Positions 1 through 6,361 of a stretch of DNA of 6,384 bases are shown here, one piece after another; positions within the stretch are counted from its first letter, which is position 1, and every line of letters begins with the position of its first letter. The DNA comes from UBA9630 sp037137555. Its GTDB lineage: Bacteria; Patescibacteriota; Minisyncoccia; Moranbacterales; UBA2206. The stretch is from positions 1 through 6,384 of the forward strand of contig JBAXKA010000052.1 of NCBI GenBank assembly GCA_037137555.1, read 5' to 3'. A program made the translations under genes and the position numbers. Under the pieces are notes generated by a model. That model was given only the letters and a program-made list of their open reading frames with translations, had not been told where the DNA came from and ran no database searches.

Positions 1-21
1 GGATGGTGAATAATTAAAAAT

Positions 22-50
22 TTGATTTTTTTCTGTCAGTTAGCTATAAT
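22..50 (+). promoter_or_regulatory. Sigma70-type promoter driving the gene cluster
   Basis: TTGATT at 22-27 matches four of six -35 consensus bases (TTGACA). It is separated by exactly 17 bases from a perfect TATAAT at 45-50. Transcription would be expected to start near 56-58, giving a leader of about 29 bases before the ATG at 86. There is no extended -10 TG. A purine run, GAAGGAAG (54-61), sits at the predicted start site, too far from the ATG to act as its ribosome binding site. AT-rich DNA yields chance -10 matches, but the perfect hexamer, ideal spacing and position in the only sizeable non-coding stretch support the call. Confidence 0.65.
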
Positions 51-85
51 TCAGAAGGAAGATTAATAATAAGTTTAAAAAAAAT

Positions 86-460
86 ATGCAAAAAGTGTTA
101 ATTGCTGAGGATGATCCGATGATTTCTGAGATTTATCAAAAAAAATTTACAGACAATGGATATATCGTTTTGACCGCTTTTTCTGGCGATCAAGTTCTGG
201 AGATTGTTAAAAAAGAAAAAGTGGATATTCTTTTATTGGATTTGCTAATTCCTAAGATGGATGGTTTCGCAGTGATTGAGAATCTAAGAAATGGCAAATA
301 CGATCCAGATATTAAAATTATTGTTTCTAGCAATTTAAGTCAAAGAGAAGATCAGGAAAAAGTCATGGCACTTGGTGCGAATGGTTTTATTTTAAAATCA
401 CAATACACACCGAGTGAAATGATAAAAGAGATTGAAAAATTAACTAGCTCTAGTAAATAA
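86..460 (+). CDS. Single-domain CheY-like response regulator
   Basis: This 124-residue protein is a complete phosphoacceptor receiver domain with no output domain. It would receive a phosphoryl group from a histidine kinase and signal through protein contacts, in the manner of CheY or Spo0F. The visible receiver residues are the acidic pocket E8-D9-D10, phosphoacceptor D52 (in DILLLDLLIPKMDG, 47-60), switch residue S82 in place of the commoner Thr, and conserved K104. K104 is followed by Ser rather than the usual cis-Pro. The stretch ALGANGF (95-101) is the usual helix 4 to strand 5 region. The ATG at 86 is the only sensible start: the frame is closed upstream by TAA at 47-49, with no other start codon between. 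It has no Shine-Dalgarno site and lies about 29 bases after the predicted transcription start. No kinase is in view; one could lie to the left. The partner and the process controlled are unknown. Family call is secure, role is not. Confidence 0.93.
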   Translation: MQKVLIAEDDPMISEIYQKKFTDNGYIVLTAFSGDQVLEIVKKEKVDILLLDLLIPKMDGFAVIENLRNGKYDPDIKIIVSSNLSQREDQEKVMALGANGFILKSQYTPSEMIKEIEKLTSSSK

Positions 461-473
461 ATTAAATAAATTT

Positions 474-1793
474 ATGGAAAGAACATTAATCGCAGATGCA
501 CCAAAAATGATTGGTCAATATGTTAAATTGGCTGGTTGGGTGAACTCTCGACGGGATCATGGTAAATTGATTTTTATTGATTTGCGTGATCGTAGTGGAA
601 CAGTGCAAATAGTGGTTATTCCAGACAAAGAAAGTGCATATCAAAATGCCAAAGATGTTCGTAGTGAATTTGTGGTTGAAATTGAAGGCTTAGTTAAGGA
701 ACGACCAGGTGGTCTTGAAAAAAATGCTAAAACAGGAAAAATTGAACTAGAGGCTGTAAAAATAACAACTATTTCAAAGGTGGAAACTGAGTTGCCGTTC
801 GATGTGGCAAAAAATGAACTGGATGTTAATCTTAATACACTTTTAGATAATCGCAATTTAGTTTTACGCAATAAAAAAATCAATGATATTTTTAAGGTTA
901 ATGCGGAATTGCTTAAATCGTATGGAGATGCGATGCGGGAAAATGCTTTCTTGGAAATCAAAACTCCAAAAATTCTTTCAGCAGCAACCGAAGGTGGAGC
1001 AAATTTTTTTAAAATAAAATATTTTGATCGCGATGCCTATCTGGCCCAAAGTCCACAATTCTATAAGCAAGCTGGCGTGGGTGCATTTGAGCGAGTATTT
1101 GAAATCGGCACAGTTTTTCGGGCTGAACCACATTTTACAACACGACATGTAAATGAATATACGGGACTTGATGCGGAAATGGGATTTATTGAAAGTTTTT
1201 CTGATGTGATGGATCAATTAGAAAAAACAATGCAACAAATATTATTAAATATTACAAAAAATTGTCAAACAGAACTAGCTGAATATGCCACAGGAGAGCT
1301 TTTATTTTCTGAAAAATTTCCGCGAATCAAATTAACCGAAGCACTGGAAATTTTAGAAAAAGAATATGACAAAAAAACAGAAGATATGGATATTGATCCA
1401 GAAGGTGAACGCTTAATTTGCGAGTGGGCAAAAAAGAAGCATAATTCAGATTTTATTTTTCTAACGCATTATCCAGTTAGTGTCCGTCCATTTTATTCAA
1501 TGCCTAGTGCTGACGGACAATTTACTGAAACATTTGATTTATTATTTCGTGGCGTTGAAATTGCTAGTGGAGGACAGCGGATTCATGATTTTACACAATT
1601 AAAAAATAATATCATAAAGCATGGATTGAAACCGGAAGATTTTGAACATTATTTGGATATTTTCAAGCTGGGCATGCCAGCGCATGGCGGTTGGGGATTG
1701 GGTTCGGAACGAATTGTGCAAAAAATTCTTGCTTTGGGAAGTATTAAAGAAGCTATTCTTTTTCCACGAGATGTTAAAAGAATTACACCGTAA
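474..1793 (+). CDS. aspS: Aspartate--tRNA ligase, short archaeal-type form
   Basis: This cytoplasmic class II aminoacyl-tRNA synthetase activates aspartate with ATP and charges tRNA-Asp, and possibly tRNA-Asn. Its 439 residues match archaeal/eukaryotic-type AspRS (about 430-440) rather than the roughly 590-residue bacterial form; there is no room for a GAD insertion between motifs 2 and 3. Residues 1-105 form the OB-fold anticodon-binding domain (GWVNSRRDHG, 21-30). The catalytic core shows motif 1 (FLEIKTPKIL, 159-168), TEGG (172-175), QSPQ (192-195), motif 2 with FRAE (R216), GGQR (366-369), motif 3 GWGLGSER (406-413) and the family-typical ending LFPRD...TP. The OB domain reads like bacterial AspRS while the catalytic domain reads archaeal. 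N24 occupies the position where non-discriminating enzymes usually carry His, which hints at, but does not prove, tRNA-Asp specificity. The start has no Shine-Dalgarno site. The function is secure; tRNA specificity is open. Confidence 0.96.
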   Translation: MERTLIADAPKMIGQYVKLAGWVNSRRDHGKLIFIDLRDRSGTVQIVVIPDKESAYQNAKDVRSEFVVEIEGLVKERPGGLEKNAKTGKIELEAVKITTISKVETELPFDVAKNELDVNLNTLLDNRNLVLRNKKINDIFKVNAELLKSYGDAMRENAFLEIKTPKILSAATEGGANFFKIKYFDRDAYLAQSPQFYKQAGVGAFERVFEIGTVFRAEPHFTTRHVNEYTGLDAEMGFIESFSDVMDQLEKTMQQILLNITKNCQTELAEYATGELLFSEKFPRIKLTEALEILEKEYDKKTEDMDIDPEGERLICEWAKKKHNSDFIFLTHYPVSVRPFYSMPSADGQFTETFDLLFRGVEIASGGQRIHDFTQLKNNIIKHGLKPEDFEHYLDIFKLGMPAHGGWGLGSERIVQKILALGSIKEAILFPRDVKRITP

Positions 1794-1804
1794 AAAAACA
1801 AAAA

Positions 1805-2977
1805 ATGCAAAAACATAAAGAACATTTAAATCGAAAAAAAACAAAAATTATTGGGTTTATCTCTTTTTTCTTGGGTTTTTCTCAGGCTGTTTTGATTTAT
1901 GTGATGTCGACTTATTTTAAAGAAGCTTCTGGCACGGAAAATGTTGGGGGCTTTTATTTTGTGGCGTATTTTATTTTACTTTTAATTTTACTGAATTTAC
2001 ATAAGCTAACGCGAGCATTAGGAAAGACGAGTGTTTTTTTATTAATCCTAGCTCTGAAACTCGTGAGTCTTATTTTTTTGGCAAATTCGCATCCATCAAG
2101 CTGGGGGATTTTTATTTTAATGTTGTATGTGATTTTTTCTGGTTTGGAATGGGTAAGTTTGGATACAATCTTGGAATCTTTTTCGTGCGACAAAGAATCT
2201 GGCAGAATTCGTGGCAAGCATCTGACTATTTTAAATGCTGGTTTTCTCCTGGGGCCATTTGTTTCAACACGACTTTTGGAAAGATTTAATTTTTCCGGTA
2301 TTTTTGTTTTTCTGTTAGTTTTTAATATTCTCGTTTTCTTTTATGCGTTAATAAAATTGAGAGATACGAATGATAAACCGCAATCAAATATTTCCGTGCT
2401 AGATTTATTAAAAAAAGTATATAAACGCAAAAATGTTTTGGCAATTTATTATATTTCTTTTGTGCTGGAATTCTTTTTTGCCTTGATGATAATTTATATG
2501 CCAATTTATCTTTTGGACTTAGGTTTAAATTGGAATCAAATTGGCATTATTTTTTCCGTCATGCTTTTGCCTTTTGTATTTTTGCAATATCCGATGGGAT
2601 TTTTGGCCGATAAAAAAAGGGGGGAGAAAAATCTTTTAATTTTTGCTCTTTTGATTATGGCAATTTCTTCTGTCGTAGTCTATTTGACTAATTCGCCAAG
2701 CGTTTTGATTTGGTCTTTTGTGATGCTGGGAACAAGAATTGGTGCGGCGATGGTGGAAATTTTGCGTGATTCCTATTTCTATAAACGGATCGATGGTGAT
2801 GATGTTGATTTGATTGGTTTTTTTCGTACAGCCATGCCGATCGGGTATATTTTGGCAGCCAGTTTTTCTTTTGGAATTATGCTCTTTTTGCCACTCCCAG
2901 CTATGTTTATTCTTTTGGCATTAGTGGTTTTTTCTGCCTTAATTCCCGCTTTTTATTTAACGGAAAATAAACAGTAA
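1805..2977 (+). CDS. MFS transporter, 12 membrane helices, substrate unknown
   Basis: This 390-residue integral membrane protein has the size and helix count of a major facilitator superfamily permease. A Lys/Arg/His-rich N-terminus (1-14) should stay in the cytoplasm. Hydrophobic segments lie near 14-36, 49-66, 76-94, 99-120, 138-158, 163-184, 211-233, 243-264, 276-293, 298-316, 338-357 and 362-385. The polar stretch 185-210 is the central loop between the two six-helix halves. The loop after helix 8 carries an MFS motif A-like GFLADKKRGEK (265-275). Helix 5 carries a motif C-like NAGFLLGP (144-151), which is associated with antiporters. Charged residues inside or next to helices (E115, D120, E222, E318, R321, D322) are candidates for proton or substrate binding. 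It begins 11 bases after aspS and is followed after 4 bases by a glycosyltransferase, so a role in moving a sugar-linked compound is possible, but a drug or metabolite exporter is equally compatible. It lacks a Shine-Dalgarno site. Confidence 0.88.
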   Translation: MQKHKEHLNRKKTKIIGFISFFLGFSQAVLIYVMSTYFKEASGTENVGGFYFVAYFILLLILLNLHKLTRALGKTSVFLLILALKLVSLIFLANSHPSSWGIFILMLYVIFSGLEWVSLDTILESFSCDKESGRIRGKHLTILNAGFLLGPFVSTRLLERFNFSGIFVFLLVFNILVFFYALIKLRDTNDKPQSNISVLDLLKKVYKRKNVLAIYYISFVLEFFFALMIIYMPIYLLDLGLNWNQIGIIFSVMLLPFVFLQYPMGFLADKKRGEKNLLIFALLIMAISSVVVYLTNSPSVLIWSFVMLGTRIGAAMVEILRDSYFYKRIDGDDVDLIGFFRTAMPIGYILAASFSFGIMLFLPLPAMFILLALVVFSALIPAFYLTENKQ

Positions 2978-2981
2978 GCTT

Positions 2982-4145
2982 ATGATTGATTTTAAGGCTA
3001 AAAAAATTGTTATTGCAACGCATATTTACACAACTGGTCCAGCGCAAGATTTGCGGGAATACTTACTTGCAAAAAATATTAACAAACTTTTATTTATCGG
3101 GCATCCACTTTTTTGGGATGAAAAATTAGCCGGTTCTGGTTATGAAGTTTATGAAAAAGGCGAATTGCAAGAAGAAAAATATAAAAAAATCAAAAAAAAT
3201 TTCGCTTTGTTAGTTTATTCGATTGATATTTGGTTGAATATTTTTTGGACCTGGAAAAAAATGCCCAAAAGCGATCTTTTTGTTGGTTGTGATAATCTTA
3301 ACGCTTTTTCTGGTATTGTGTTGCGATTTTTTGGCAAAACTAAAAAAGTAATTTATTATGTAATTGATTATAATCCCAAAAGATTTGATATCAAAATTTT
3401 AAATTATTTATATCACAAGCTTGATCAATTTTGCGTAAAGTATGCCGATGAAACATGGAACCTTTCTCCCCGAATGAGTGAAGCTAGAAAAGAATATTTT
3501 AATTTTTCCGCCGGAAAACAAAAAACAGTACCGATTGGCATTTGGTTCGCTCGTTTTCCGCGATTGGATTTTTCGCAAATTGAAAAGCATACGCTAGTTT
3601 TTATGGGACATGTTTTGGAAAAACAAGGCGTTCAATATGTTGTTGATGCAATTCCGGCTATTGCTGAAAAAATAGCTGATTTTAAATTTTTAGTCATTGG
3701 CGATGGGGAATATTTGGAAAAATTAAAAAAGCAATCAAAGCAACTTAGCACAGATAAATTTATTAATTTTACTGGCTATGTAGAAAGGCATAGTGATGTC
3801 GAAAAAATGCTTGCAAAATGTGCTTGTGCTGTTGCGATGTATGAAAAATATGACGAAACTGGATCATTGAGTTTTACTTATTTCGCTGATCCAGAAAAAA
3901 TCAAAGCCTACCTGGCTGGTGGTTTGCCAATTTTACTTTCTGATGTTTCGCACAATGCAAAGGAAATTGAAGAAAAGCAATGTGGTTATATTATTAGTCC
4001 AGACAAAACTGAGATTGCCCAAAAAATAATTAGGCTTATGCAAGACGAAAAAACACTCAAGGAATATCGTGAAAATTCGATTGTCTATGCCAAGCAATTT
4101 GATTGGGAAAATATTTTTGAAAATAATTTAAGCCGACTAATTTAA
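2982..4145 (+). CDS. GT-B glycosyltransferase, GT4-like (glycosyl transferases group 1)
   Basis: This 387-residue protein looks like a GT-B enzyme transferring a sugar from a nucleotide-sugar donor, probably at the cytoplasmic side of the membrane during glycan or glycolipid synthesis. The N-terminal Rossmann half (about 1-190) begins with a beta strand (IVIATHIYTTGPAQDLREYL, 9-28). The C-terminal donor half (about 200-387) shows typical GT4 landmarks: LVFMGH (205-210), KQGVQYVVDA (214-223), LVIGDGEYLEKL (237-248), FTGYV (263-267) and YLAGGLPIL (310-318). The usual EX7E donor-binding motif is degenerate: A309 occupies the second Glu position and F301 the first, although the neighbouring residues D303, E305 and K306 are polar. 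There is no signal peptide or clear membrane helix, though 76-90 is hydrophobic and aromatic. Its stop lies 5 bases before a GT2 gene, supporting a shared pathway. Family is good; donor, acceptor and activity are unknown. Confidence 0.85.
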   Translation: MIDFKAKKIVIATHIYTTGPAQDLREYLLAKNINKLLFIGHPLFWDEKLAGSGYEVYEKGELQEEKYKKIKKNFALLVYSIDIWLNIFWTWKKMPKSDLFVGCDNLNAFSGIVLRFFGKTKKVIYYVIDYNPKRFDIKILNYLYHKLDQFCVKYADETWNLSPRMSEARKEYFNFSAGKQKTVPIGIWFARFPRLDFSQIEKHTLVFMGHVLEKQGVQYVVDAIPAIAEKIADFKFLVIGDGEYLEKLKKQSKQLSTDKFINFTGYVERHSDVEKMLAKCACAVAMYEKYDETGSLSFTYFADPEKIKAYLAGGLPILLSDVSHNAKEIEEKQCGYIISPDKTEIAQKIIRLMQDEKTLKEYRENSIVYAKQFDWENIFENNLSRLI

Positions 4146-4150
4146 AAATT

Positions 4151-4996
4151 ATGAAAATTTCTTTTATTATTCCGTGTTATAACTGTGAAAAAACTCTTGG
4201 TGATACGGTTGGTTCGATTCTAAATTTAAAACTTTCAGAATTTGAAATCTGTATGGTTGATGATGGATCAAAAGATGGGACTTATAATCTGTTAAAAGCT
4301 TATGCTGAAAAATATCCCCAAAATATTAAAATTGGCAAAAATCCAGAAAATCGTGGCGGGGGATTTACACGAAATGAATGTGTGAAACTAGCTTCGGCTG
4401 ATTGGTTTTTTCTGCTTGATTCGGATAATTATTTAGACAAAAAATCTTTCTATAAATTATTATCTGCCGTAACGGAAAAAGATAATTTGATCACTTTTCA
4501 AAATATTTGTTTTTTCTATGATTTTTTAGGTTTGGATTTGGTTTATAAGAATTGGTTATTTCTAAAAGATAAAATGATATTTGATGATCTGCGAAAAACC
4601 GCCTATCATTCGGTTGTGGACGGCAATTATCTTTTTCGCAAAGCTGTTTTTGAAAAAGTTGGTGGCTATGAAACTGAATTTGGTGCTTTGGAATCGTGGT
4701 CGTTTGGTTATAAAGCCTTTCTGGCTGGCTATGAATTTAAAATAGTCAAAGACACAAAATATTTTCATCGTGTTGATGGAAAATCCTATTGGACTCGTGA
4801 GGTGAAAAACAATAGTAATAACATGAAAAAATTGCTCTTGAAATTTCCAGACAAATTCACTCCCGAGGAAATTGAACTAATCGAGAAATCCGATGACACA
4901 CAAAAAACCATTTTAACATTACCAAACGATTTTATGTCAGAAAAAATCAATCCGTTTTTTCGGGTGCTTTTGAAGTTGTATTATTTGGTGCATTAG
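4151..4996 (+). CDS. GT2-family glycosyltransferase
   Basis: This 281-residue GT-A fold enzyme is predicted to transfer a sugar from a nucleotide donor with inversion of configuration. Visible GT2 features in order are the N-terminal strand FIIPCYN (5-11), VDDGSKDGT (36-44) for donor-nucleotide binding, NRGGGFTRN (67-75), a DSD metal-binding motif (90-92), and GNYLFRK (158-164) on the acceptor side. GALESW (178-183) holds E181 where the catalytic base normally lies, although the usual ED pair is ES here. H206 and W214 follow in a typical C-terminal position. The length fits a single catalytic domain. There is no strong transmembrane helix; the last 15 residues (NPFFRVLLKLYYLVH) are aromatic and basic and could associate with the membrane. 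It lies 5 bases after the GT-B gene and 3 bases before the AlbA_2 gene, and its stop is TAG. The donor and product cannot be read from sequence; a cell-surface glycan is inferred from context. Confidence 0.92.
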   Translation: MKISFIIPCYNCEKTLGDTVGSILNLKLSEFEICMVDDGSKDGTYNLLKAYAEKYPQNIKIGKNPENRGGGFTRNECVKLASADWFFLLDSDNYLDKKSFYKLLSAVTEKDNLITFQNICFFYDFLGLDLVYKNWLFLKDKMIFDDLRKTAYHSVVDGNYLFRKAVFEKVGGYETEFGALESWSFGYKAFLAGYEFKIVKDTKYFHRVDGKSYWTREVKNNSNNMKKLLLKFPDKFTPEEIELIEKSDDTQKTILTLPNDFMSEKINPFFRVLLKLYYLVH

Positions 4997-4999
4997 TTT

Positions 5000-6361
5000 A
5001 TGGATAAAAAAAAGATACAAAAATTAATAAAAAAAGGAGAAAGTGCCAATATTGAGTTGAAATTGTCTTTTTCTGATGAAGTAATTATTAGTCTGGTTGC
5101 CATGGCCAATTATAAAGGTGGGGTGGTGATTGTTGGTGTTTCTGATGATAAAAAAATCAAGGGTATAGAATTAAATCAGGAGAGTATTGGGCGTTGGGCT
5201 AATGAAATTAGAGGAAAAACGCAACCATTTTTGAGTATTGAGATTGAAAAACAGACAATCGACAAAAAAACGATCATTGTTTTTGAAGTAGCTGAATTTC
5301 CCCTAAAGCCAGTGTCTTTCAAGGGGCGTTTTTATTTACGCAAGAATAATAGTAACCATCTTTTAACTTTGCAGGAAATATCCGAAATGTATTTGCGGAC
5401 AAAAAATTCTAGTTGGGATTTTTATCCCAACAAAGAAAAGAGCCTGGATGATTTAGATTTGGAAAAAATTGAGAAAGTTAAGAGTATGATAGAGAAAAAC
5501 CTGGGAACTGACTTGAGTGATGCGTTTAGTTTTTTGCGTAAATATTCTTTGGTGGTAGAGGAAAAAGGCAATGATTATCCAACTAATGCCAGTTTATTAC
5601 TGTTTTCAAAAATTCCTTCTCGGCAAACCGATATTCAAATTGGATTATTTCAAGACGACATCACGATCAAGAAAAACAAAATAATCCGGCAGGATTTAAT
5701 TAGCGAAGTGGATGAAGTGATGGATTTTATTAAAATATATATTTTAAAGGAATTTATTATTACTGGCCGTCCACAGCGGGAAGAGCGATGGCAATATCCC
5801 ATTGACGCTATTCGAGAGATAGTAATCAATGCGATAATTCACAGGGATTATCAAGAAGGGACTCATTCGCAATTTCGAGTTTATTTCGATAAGCTTGTGC
5901 TTTGGAATAGCGGTTGGTTGCCTTTTGATTTCACTCTTGAAGATGTTAAGGAGGGAAAACGCGAATCGAAGCCGAGGAATAAATTAATAGCGGAAATTTT
6001 TCGCGATACCGGGCTGATTGAGCGCTATGGAAGTGGGGTTAAGCGAGCTATTGAACAAATAAGAGAATATGGACTGGTTGAGCCATTAATTGAAGAAGGC
6101 TCAGGTGGTTTTAGGTTTACTGTTTTGAGCAAAGAATTTGGAGAGAAAACTGTGGAGAAAACTGTGGAGAAAACTGTGGAGAAAACTGTGGAGAAAATTC
6201 TTCAAGAAATAACACTAAAACCGAATATAACCATACAAGAATTAATGCGTGCAACTGGCCTTACTCGAAGAGGAATTGAATGGAATATTGTAAATCTCAA
6301 AAACAAAGGAAAAATAGAAAGAATTGGTCCTGATAAAGGAGGCTACTGGAAAGTACAATGA
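5000..6361 (+). CDS. AlbA_2/Schlafen-like, GHKL-ATPase and winged-helix protein (COG2865 type)
   Basis: This 453-residue protein has the order typical of COG2865 predicted regulators, often labelled ATP-binding protein or RecG-like. Residues 13-130 form an AlbA_2 (Schlafen-core) domain: GESANIELK (13-21) and AMANYKGGVVIVGVSDD (34-50). Residues 235-375 form a HATPase_c_4 GHKL-like ATP-binding domain: IREIVINAIIHRDY (271-284) has N-box N277, followed by WNSGWLP (302-308) and ERYGSGVKRA (341-350). Residues 398-453 form a winged helix (TIQELMRATGLTRRGIEWN, 411-429) ending in GGYWKV. Between the last two lie four exact EKTV units (382-397). The usual view of the family is ATP-linked transcriptional control or defence; some Schlafen-core relatives cut RNA. 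E14 and E19 are spaced as in that nuclease site. The protein is cytoplasmic, with no membrane helix. It starts 3 bases after the GT2 stop and overlaps the next gene by ATGA, so it is transcribed and probably translated with a glycan cluster. Its target is unknown. Confidence 0.9.
   Translation: MDKKKIQKLIKKGESANIELKLSFSDEVIISLVAMANYKGGVVIVGVSDDKKIKGIELNQESIGRWANEIRGKTQPFLSIEIEKQTIDKKTIIVFEVAEFPLKPVSFKGRFYLRKNNSNHLLTLQEISEMYLRTKNSSWDFYPNKEKSLDDLDLEKIEKVKSMIEKNLGTDLSDAFSFLRKYSLVVEEKGNDYPTNASLLLFSKIPSRQTDIQIGLFQDDITIKKNKIIRQDLISEVDEVMDFIKIYILKEFIITGRPQREERWQYPIDAIREIVINAIIHRDYQEGTHSQFRVYFDKLVLWNSGWLPFDFTLEDVKEGKRESKPRNKLIAEIFRDTGLIERYGSGVKRAIEQIREYGLVEPLIEEGSGGFRFTVLSKEFGEKTVEKTVEKTVEKTVEKILQEITLKPNITIQELMRATGLTRRGIEWNIVNLKNKGKIERIGPDKGGYWKVQ
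6143..6197 (+). repeat. 12-bp in-frame tandem repeat, about 4.6 copies
   Basis: The unit GAGAAAACTGTG occurs four times without a mismatch at 6143-6190, then a fifth partial copy matches seven bases (GAGAAAA, 6191-6197) before diverging. It is in frame and encodes EKTV four times (residues 382-397), followed by EKI. Because the unit is 12 bases, gain or loss of copies changes protein length by four residues without shifting the frame. It lies in the linker between the GHKL ATPase domain and the winged helix. Confidence 0.97.
6335..6342 (+). promoter_or_regulatory. Possible Shine-Dalgarno site for the gene at 6358
   Basis: AAAGGAGG is a full match to the anti-Shine-Dalgarno complement and is the only such site before a start codon in this window. 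It lies inside the end of the AlbA_2 gene, where it encodes the KGG residues of a common winged-helix ending. Its distance to the ATG at 6358 is 15 bases, longer than the usual 5-10, so it may be a coding coincidence rather than a working site. Confidence 0.4.

Noticed and set aside
1..20. Possible tail of an upstream gene, since stops occur in all three + frames within the first 17 bases
   Set aside because: Only two to four codons are visible in any frame, so no protein can be supported.
16..30. AAAAAT-TTG-ATTTTT inverted repeat followed by T residues, resembling a terminator
   Set aside because: The stem is only A:T pairs with a 3-base loop and overlaps the -35 element; such repeats arise by chance in AT-rich DNA.
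443..454. ACTAG-CT-CTAGT inverted repeat at the end of the response regulator
   Set aside because: A five-base stem with a 2-base loop cannot form a useful hairpin, has no T-run, and lies inside codons of the Ser/Thr-rich tail.
641..4768. Several antisense open frames of 60-106 codons opposite aspS, the MFS gene and the glycosyltransferases
   Set aside because: They lie wholly inside well-supported genes, show no recognisable domain, and have low-complexity compositions expected of AT-rich shadow frames.
4970..4999. TTGAAG near 4970 as an internal promoter for the AlbA_2 gene
   Set aside because: No acceptable -10 hexamer occurs at 16-18 bases; the nearest AT-rich hexamer is far too close.
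86..6361. Alternative genetic code (TGA as Trp or Gly), as known in some CPR lineages
   Set aside because: TGA ends the gene at 6359-6361 exactly where the winged helix should end, no in-frame TGA is needed elsewhere, and TAA and TAG are also used.
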